The translations under genes and the position numbers were made by a program. Positions 59,202 to 64,000 of a stretch of 64,000 nt of DNA are shown here, piece by piece. The DNA is from Cyprinodon diabolis. Lineage: Eukaryota > Chordata > Actinopteri > Cyprinodontiformes > Cyprinodontidae. Position 1 is the first letter of the stretch. Each line of letters starts with the position of its first letter. The notes beneath the pieces are model-generated. The model had not been told where the DNA came from. It did no database searches and worked only from the letters and a program-made list of their open reading frames with translations. The DNA lies in assembly GCA_030533445.1 (NCBI GenBank), contig CM060068.1, positions 31,543,510 to 31,607,509 on the forward strand, in the 5' to 3' direction.

Positions 59202-59205
59202 TTAA

Positions 59206-59528
59206 AGTTTGAAGGTTCACTGAAGCAAAACTGTAGAAGTTAGCAAAAAGCCGAGTTAAACAGTAATAGCAGAAAGATATGGAAACATTTTAAAAGTTGA
59301 ATGGTGTTTCTAGCTAAAAGTATGCCGAAGTAGTTAAAGGTCAAAGATGATGAAGTTTTAGCTGAAATTTGCTGAAATATAAGAATTCTACATGCATTTC
59401 AATGGGACAAAAGAAATGCAGAAAAAGATGAATATTGCGAAAACTACAAAAAATATCTTTACCAAAAGACATAGCAGGATTCTCCTGAACAAGCTGAACG
59501 TTTTGATACCAAAATTGTTGAAATTGGT
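59206..59528. repeat. Repeat DNA between piggyBac and the kinase duplication
   Basis: AT-rich, with phrases such as GAATTCTACATGCATTTCAATGGGA. It looks like the continuation of the degenerate repeats left of the piggyBac insertion. No gene. Confidence 0.4.
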
Positions 59529-59629
59529 TGAAAACTGCGGGACTAGTTAGAGTCAGAAAAATAAAAAGTGAACAACAATAAGATAACAAAATCTTTATTC
59601 TTCAGCAATCTCTACTGATTTGTCACCTG

Positions 59630-59702
59630 ACAACCCCACCCACAACCCCGCCCACGCAGAATGTTCAGCATTCTGCGTGGGCGGGGTTGTGGGCGGGGTT
59701 GT
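59630..59702. promoter_or_regulatory. GC-box hairpin in the kinase promoter (copy 1)
   Basis: Two 34-bp arms (59630-59663 and 59669-59702), complementary at 33 of 34 positions, flank the loop TTCAG. Each arm contains CCGCCCACGC and CCCACCC/CCCGCCC-type boxes recognised by Sp/KLF/EGR factors. It lies about 140-215 bp before the kinase start codon. Confidence 0.85.
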
Positions 59703-59703
59703 A

Positions 59704-59734
59704 TGACATCATCAGTTGATAATGTCATAAATAG
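59704..59734 (+). promoter_or_regulatory. Paired ATF/CRE-like inverted repeat and TATA-like box (copy 1)
   Basis: TGACATCATCA and TGATAATGTCA (11-bp arms, one mismatch, GT spacer, 59704-59727) face each other, immediately followed by ATAAATAG (59727-59734), 110 nt before the ATG. This would be a compact core promoter; transcription from it is inferred. Confidence 0.6.
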
Positions 59735-59843
59735 AGGACAGCCCAGCCATAAGCACATTTGTGATTCCACAGCGGTTTGAACAAGAGCCACGCAGGAAAC
59801 CTCTCTGGAAATTTTTTTTATAGATTCATTTAAAGCCTTTAAA

Positions 59844-61424
59844 ATGTCCAACTTATACTTAGAATCCCCTACTGTGACACCCCAACTGACCTTTTTGACT
59901 CCTGGTGATCAACAGCCAACTGATTGTGGGAGATTGGGTGAAAAATTGTTCTCAGAGAATGATTTTGGTTTGGAATCCGGAAAAGGCAAATACTGCCTTT
60001 TATATAATCTGGGCCAAGGAGGAACTGCGGATGTTTTCGAAGGTAGAAACCAAGAAACTGGAGAGATTGTTGCAATAAAAAGATCAAATGAGGAATGGGA
60101 TAGCCTTACAAATGAGGAAAAAAGGGTATTTCGGAAAATTAGAGCGCTTGGATCAGACAACTACAACATAGTCAAGTTTTATGAAGATTTTTATTATGAA
60201 AAAATGCAACACCTTGTGTTTGAAAAGCTGGATATCGATTTAGACAGTTTTACAGAAGATATTGTAGGTGGTGGGCTACATTTGTCTGATATACGAGTTA
60301 TTGCTAAACAGGTTCTGGTGGCTTTAAATTTTCTACATAGAAATGGAATTGCGCATAGAGATCTCAAGCCTAACAACATAATGCTGGTAGAACGCTCGTC
60401 ACTAAAAGTAAAATTAATTGATATGGGTTTCGCTCAGGAGATAGAAACAATGAGAAACATTAGGTGCAATCCTCTGACTTACATGCCTCCAGAGGAAATC
60501 CTGCTCATAAAGCCAGATGCAAGTGTGGATATGTGGTGTCTAGCCCTCACTTTGATCTTTCTCTACATTGGAGAAGAGCTTTTCACTTATAGGAGCATGG
60601 GAGAAACAATGGCAGCAATTGTTAAAATGTTGGGTGAACCACATTTTAGTTATAAATGTTCCTCTTCTCTTAAAAAGAAATCCATGAGTTATGATCCAAA
60701 GTTGAAGCTGAAGTCTTTGGATGACCTGCTGAAAATCCGATCACCAACACAAGACCCCACTGAAATGGAGGATTTACTAAGTTTCATTGATCTTCTAAAA
60801 CAAATGCTAGTTCCTACACCACAGGAGCGTATTACTTCAGCAGCCGCACTTAAACACAGCTTTATTACAATGGACCATTTCTCTGACTTTAACACCAACA
60901 CTTTTTATGTTCTTGAGGCCTATGAGGCGATGATATGTCACAAATTTTTGACGGCAGAAAGTTTGGGGCTCAAATTATTATATTCCGACGAAATTTCATC
61001 CTTTTCTGATGAAGTTTCGACCAACAGCCCTGCAACTCAAAGCCCCTCTCCTCACATTTACAGTGTCATTTCAGGCGACTGTGACCCACCCACAGGCAAT
61101 TCCTTTCATGCTAAGACTGAAAAAGTCCCAGAAAGCTTGCCAGTGTCATCAATTAGTATCTCTGACCAGAAACAAGCATCGCCACCCAGTTCCAGATGTA
61201 TGGTAAAAGACAAACAATGCAATTCTGATGAACCGCACTTAAAAGGATCTGAAAACACCAAATCGTCACCTCAAGATATTGAAACCTTAACAACATTTGA
61301 TGATCCCTCACATTTAGTAAAGGTTAAAACCAAACATAACTTTTGGAGCAGAATAAGGAAATTTTTCTCCGACCTAAACTGTTGTTGCCTTCGTTCCCCA
61401 AAACGCAGCGTTACTGGAAATTAA
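59844..61424 (+). CDS. Intronless DYRK/HIPK-like protein kinase, copy 1
   Basis: 526 residues in one exon. The kinase domain covers about residues 50-345: glycine loop NLGQGGTADVFEG, ATP lysine 79 (VAIK), catalytic loop HRDLKPNN (Asp173, Asn178), metal-binding motif DMG (193-195) instead of DFG, MPPEE (214-218) in the APE position, VDMWCLALTL and the C-lobe end PTPQERITSAAALKHSF. The N-lobe, CMGC-like loop and C-lobe order resemble HIPK/DYRK kinases, but the tyrosine activation motif (YxY) is missing. The C-terminal third is Ser/Pro-rich and ends in a basic amphipathic stretch with a cysteine triplet (FWSRIRKFFSDLNCCCLRSP), possibly a membrane anchor. Activity is plausible but altered metal binding is possible. 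Start chosen because the same ATG and upstream promoter are conserved in both copies. Lack of introns suggests retroposition or a single-exon family. Teleosts carry many lineage-specific HIPK-like genes; I assign no specific function. Confidence 0.85.
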   Translation: MSNLYLESPTVTPQLTFLTPGDQQPTDCGRLGEKLFSENDFGLESGKGKYCLLYNLGQGGTADVFEGRNQETGEIVAIKRSNEEWDSLTNEEKRVFRKIRALGSDNYNIVKFYEDFYYEKMQHLVFEKLDIDLDSFTEDIVGGGLHLSDIRVIAKQVLVALNFLHRNGIAHRDLKPNNIMLVERSSLKVKLIDMGFAQEIETMRNIRCNPLTYMPPEEILLIKPDASVDMWCLALTLIFLYIGEELFTYRSMGETMAAIVKMLGEPHFSYKCSSSLKKKSMSYDPKLKLKSLDDLLKIRSPTQDPTEMEDLLSFIDLLKQMLVPTPQERITSAAALKHSFITMDHFSDFNTNTFYVLEAYEAMICHKFLTAESLGLKLLYSDEISSFSDEVSTNSPATQSPSPHIYSVISGDCDPPTGNSFHAKTEKVPESLPVSSISISDQKQASPPSSRCMVKDKQCNSDEPHLKGSENTKSSPQDIETLTTFDDPSHLVKVKTKHNFWSRIRKFFSDLNCCCLRSPKRSVTGN

Positions 61425-61770
61425 ATGGAGTTAATGGATTAACTTAAATCCATAACCCCTCTGTTCTTTCTTCTCTCTTCCTCCCTTTACCTCCTAATCA
61501 TCCCTTCCTCTCTTCATCCCCATATCTCTTCCTCCATTCATGTGCTAATCCCCTATCCCCTTCATCCCCTCATCCCTTCCTCTCTTCATCCCTTCCTCTC
61601 TTCCTCCCTTCATGTCCTAATCCCCTACCCCCTTCGTTCCCTCATCCGTTCCCCCTATCCCCTAATCCCCTCCTCCCTCATCTCCTCCTTCCTTCAACCC
61701 CTCATTCCCTCTTCCCTTCATCCTATCATCCCTTTATCTCTTTCTACCTTCATCCCCTCAAACCTTTAAA
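61425..61770. repeat. Polypyrimidine minisatellite-like tract after the kinase
   Basis: About 61460-61770 consists of TCATCCC, CTTCCTC and CCCTAATCC-type units almost without G on the plus strand. It is a homopurine-homopyrimidine run with potential for triplex formation, directly after the kinase stop. Confidence 0.8.
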
Positions 61771-62331
61771 CTCATATTAAGTTTTGCCCTATCCCTGTCC
61801 ATGTGTGGGTTTTCCCTGGGTACTCCAGTTTTCTTCCCACCTAAAAGAAAAAAAAAACATTTTTTAAATGTAAATAAAAAATGTCACTGAATATGTGTTC
61901 CTGCTTTTCAGGTCTGTATGCAAAATACTGATAACCAACAACGACAAAAAAGACTTATTTATTAATTTAATTTTTCTTAACTACATTTACCAGAAATACT
62001 TAGTTAGTAGTACTTTTGTGAATCTAATCCAAAATATTAAGATGAGTGATAGGATAAAATAATAACTTGGAATAAGTACCCCAGTTATATCCATGTATAA
62101 GAAAGAAATGTCTAACTTATCTTGCATTTCAGAATTCAAAAGCTGCACTTTACATTCAACAAATAAGGATACTACATAACTTCAAGGCAATGACTAGTTA
62201 CATAAACCTGCCTTTAGAATGGATATTTCTTTCAGTTCCAATTCCTTGATTATGTCTTGTATTGTATGCTGATGAAGATTCCCAGTCATCCAGGTCATAG
62301 TCATTCCGTAAAAGTTTAAAAAGCAATCCAC
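61771..62331. other. Spacer between kinase copies
   Basis: AT-rich, no gene. The last 100 bases before the unit 2 boundary contain GATGAAGATTCCCAGTCATC, a phrase that looks repeat-derived. Confidence 0.45.
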
Positions 62332-64000
62332 TGAAAACTGCGGGACTAGTTAGAGTCAGAAAAATAAAAAGTGAACAACAATAAGATAACAAAATCTTTA
62401 TTCTTCAGCAATCTCTACTGATTTGTCACCTGACAACCCCACCCACAACCCCGCCCACGCAGAATGTTCAGCATTCTGTGTGGGCGGGGTTGTGGGCGGG
62501 GTTGTATGACATCATCAGTTGATGATGTCATAAATAGAGGACAGCCCAGCCATAAGCACATTTGTGATTCCACAGCGGTTTGAACAAGAGCCACGCAGGA
62601 AACCTCTCTGGAAATTTTTTTTATAGATTCATTTAAAGCCTTTAAAATGTCCAACTTATACTTAGAATCCCCTACTGTGACACCCCAACTGACCTTTTTG
62701 ACTCCTGGTGATCAACAGCCAACTGATTGTGGGAGATTGGGTGAAAAATTGTTCTCAGAGAATGATTTTGGTTTGGAATCCGGAAAAGGCAAATACTGCC
62801 TTTTATATAATCTGGGCCAAGGAGGAACTGCGGATGTTTTTGAAGGTAGAAACCAAGAAACTGGAGAGATTGTTGCAATAAAAAGATCAAATGAGGAATG
62901 GGATAGCCTTACAAATGAGGAAAAAAGGGTATTTCGGAAAATTAGAGCGCTTGGATCAGACAACTATAACATAGTCAAGTTTTATGAAGATTTTTATTAT
63001 GAAAAAACGCAACACCTTGTGTTTGAAAAGCTGGATATCGATTTAGACAGTTTTACAGAAGATATTGTAGGTGGTGGGCTACATTTGTCTGATATTCGAG
63101 TTATTGCTAAACAGGTTCTGGTGGCTTTAAATTTTCTACATAGAAATGGAATTGCGCATAGAGATCTCAAGCCTAACAACATAATGCTGGTAGAACGTTC
63201 GTCACTAAAAGTAAAATTAATTGATATGGGTTTCGCTCAGGAGATAGAAACAATGAGAAACATTAGGTGCAATCCTCTGACTTACATGCCTCCAGAGGAA
63301 ATCCTGCTCATAAAGCCAGATGCAAGTGTGGATATGTGGTGTCTAGCCCTCACTTTGATCTTTCTCTACATTGGAGAAGAGCTTTTCACTTATAGGAGCA
63401 TGGGAGAAACAATGGCAGCAATTGTTAAAATGTTGGGTGAACCACATTTTAGTTATAAATGTTCCTCTTCTCTTAAAAAGAAATCCAGGAGTTATGATCC
63501 AAAGTTGAAGCTGAAGTCTTTGGATGACCTGCTGAAAATCCGATCACCAACACAAGACCCCACTGAAATGGAGGATTTACTAAGTTTCATTGATCTTCTA
63601 AAACAAATGCTAGTTCCTACACCACAGGAGCGTATTACTTCAGCAGCCGCACTTAAACACAGCTTTATTACAATGGACCATTTCTCTGACTTTAACACCG
63701 ACACTTTTTATGTTCTTGAGGCCTATGAGGCGATGATATGTCACAAATTTTTGACGGCAGAAAGTTTGGGGCTCAAATTATTATATTCCGACGAAATTTC
63801 ATCCTTTTCTGATGAAGTTTTGACCAACAGCCCTGCAACTCAAAGCCCCTCTCCTCACATTTACAGTGTCATTTCAGGCGACTGTGACCCACCCACAGGC
63901 AATTCCTTTCATGCTAAGACTGAAAAAGTCCCAGAAAGCTTGCCAGTGTCATCAATTAGTATCTCTGACCAGAAACAAGCATCGCCACCCAGTTCCAGAT
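62332..64000 (+). repeat. Tandem duplication unit 2 (runs off the window)
   Basis: Direct repeat of 59529 onward without indels. It includes the promoter hairpin at 62433-62505 (right arm with one more G/T-type mismatch than copy 1) and the CRE pair at 62507-62530, whose arms are perfect in this copy. Confidence 0.95.
62647..64000 (+). CDS. Intronless DYRK/HIPK-like protein kinase, copy 2 (partial, cut by window end)
   Basis: Open from ATG at 62647 to the window edge (451 complete codons). Compared with copy 1 I count eight coding substitutions and no indel: four silent and four replacements (M121T, M281R, N352D, S392L). All catalytic motifs (VAIK, HRDLKPNN, DMG, MPPEE) are identical. The C-terminal tail lies outside the window. 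Both copies look intact, and the low divergence points to a recent duplication or ongoing gene conversion. The reading frame is not broken by any of the changes. Confidence 0.85.
   Translation, partial: MSNLYLESPTVTPQLTFLTPGDQQPTDCGRLGEKLFSENDFGLESGKGKYCLLYNLGQGGTADVFEGRNQETGEIVAIKRSNEEWDSLTNEEKRVFRKIRALGSDNYNIVKFYEDFYYEKTQHLVFEKLDIDLDSFTEDIVGGGLHLSDIRVIAKQVLVALNFLHRNGIAHRDLKPNNIMLVERSSLKVKLIDMGFAQEIETMRNIRCNPLTYMPPEEILLIKPDASVDMWCLALTLIFLYIGEELFTYRSMGETMAAIVKMLGEPHFSYKCSSSLKKKSRSYDPKLKLKSLDDLLKIRSPTQDPTEMEDLLSFIDLLKQMLVPTPQERITSAAALKHSFITMDHFSDFNTDTFYVLEAYEAMICHKFLTAESLGLKLLYSDEISSFSDEVLTNSPATQSPSPHIYSVISGDCDPPTGNSFHAKTEKVPESLPVSSISISDQKQASPPSSR

Larger units (their letters stand above)
59529..62331 (+). 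repeat. Tandem duplication unit 1 (2803 bp)
   Basis: Identity with the next unit begins at TGAAAACTGCGGGACTAGTT (59529 and 62332) and continues without any indel to the window end, offset 2803. It includes promoter, kinase gene and 3' flank. Unit 2 runs from 62332 past 64000. Confidence 0.95.

Noticed and set aside
59341..59851. Minus-strand ORFs before the kinase, repeated at 62198-62654
   Set aside because: They cross the promoter hairpin and repeat only because of the tandem duplication; no family motif.
61542..61769. 75-codon ORF of Pro/Leu/Ser/Ile
   Set aside because: Low-complexity translation of the polypyrimidine tract.

Overview
The window reads as nuclear DNA of a ray-finned fish. 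Its genes have multiple exons with GT/AG introns, the background is AT-rich, and it carries typical teleost repeats (hAT and PIF-Harbinger MITEs, Tc1, piggyBac, L2 and L1 LINEs, GATA and CCAT microsatellites). I call it a teleost, probably a percomorph, from the repeat types and protein flavour; the species is not identifiable by eye.

Left half (0.6-39.5 kb): a conserved vertebrate synteny block equivalent to human 13q22. In order: fbxl3 (+, 4 coding exons, 2132-7698), cln5 (-, 4 exons, 13474-16985), gatd3/es1 (+, 4 exons, 18518-27606), acod1/irg1 (-, 5 exons, 27951-30996) and single-exon kctd12 (+, 38657-39514). fbxl3 and cln5 converge, and so do gatd3 and acod1; the last pair has stop codons only 344 bp apart and probably overlapping 3' UTRs. 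gatd3 is the odd neighbour, since its mammalian counterpart lies elsewhere. The genes do not form a pathway: circadian ubiquitin ligase substrate receptor, lysosomal lipid enzyme, mitochondrial DJ-1-like protein, mitochondrial itaconate synthase, GABA-B receptor auxiliary subunit. Between acod1 and kctd12 the minus strand has three phase-compatible exon-like ORFs (32.6-36.1 kb) that I cannot name; they may be part of an undescribed or fast-evolving gene.

Right half (39.5-64 kb): no recognisable conserved gene until 59.8 kb, mostly old repeats. Landmarks are an L2 LINE (48.3-51.7 kb) split by a hAT-like MITE, a Ty3/Gypsy integrase scrap (53.1 kb), a three-copy ~295-bp degenerate tandem repeat (55-55.9 kb) and a piggyBac element bounded by TTAA on both sides (56900-59201).

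At the right edge lies the most interesting locus: a 2803-bp tandem duplication, about 99% identical, of an intronless DYRK/HIPK-like kinase gene (59844-61424, and 62647 to the window end). Each copy has the same compact promoter: a 34-bp-arm hairpin built of GC boxes, then a paired ATF/CRE-like inverted repeat, then a TATA-like box. The kinase keeps the ATP-binding lysine and HRD aspartate, but has DMG in place of DFG, an altered activation segment and a Cys-Cys-Cys basic tail. It looks like a member of a young, expanding fish-specific kinase family.

Nested transposons recur: pogo in hAT, L1 in hAT, hAT in L2, and a MITE within another element.
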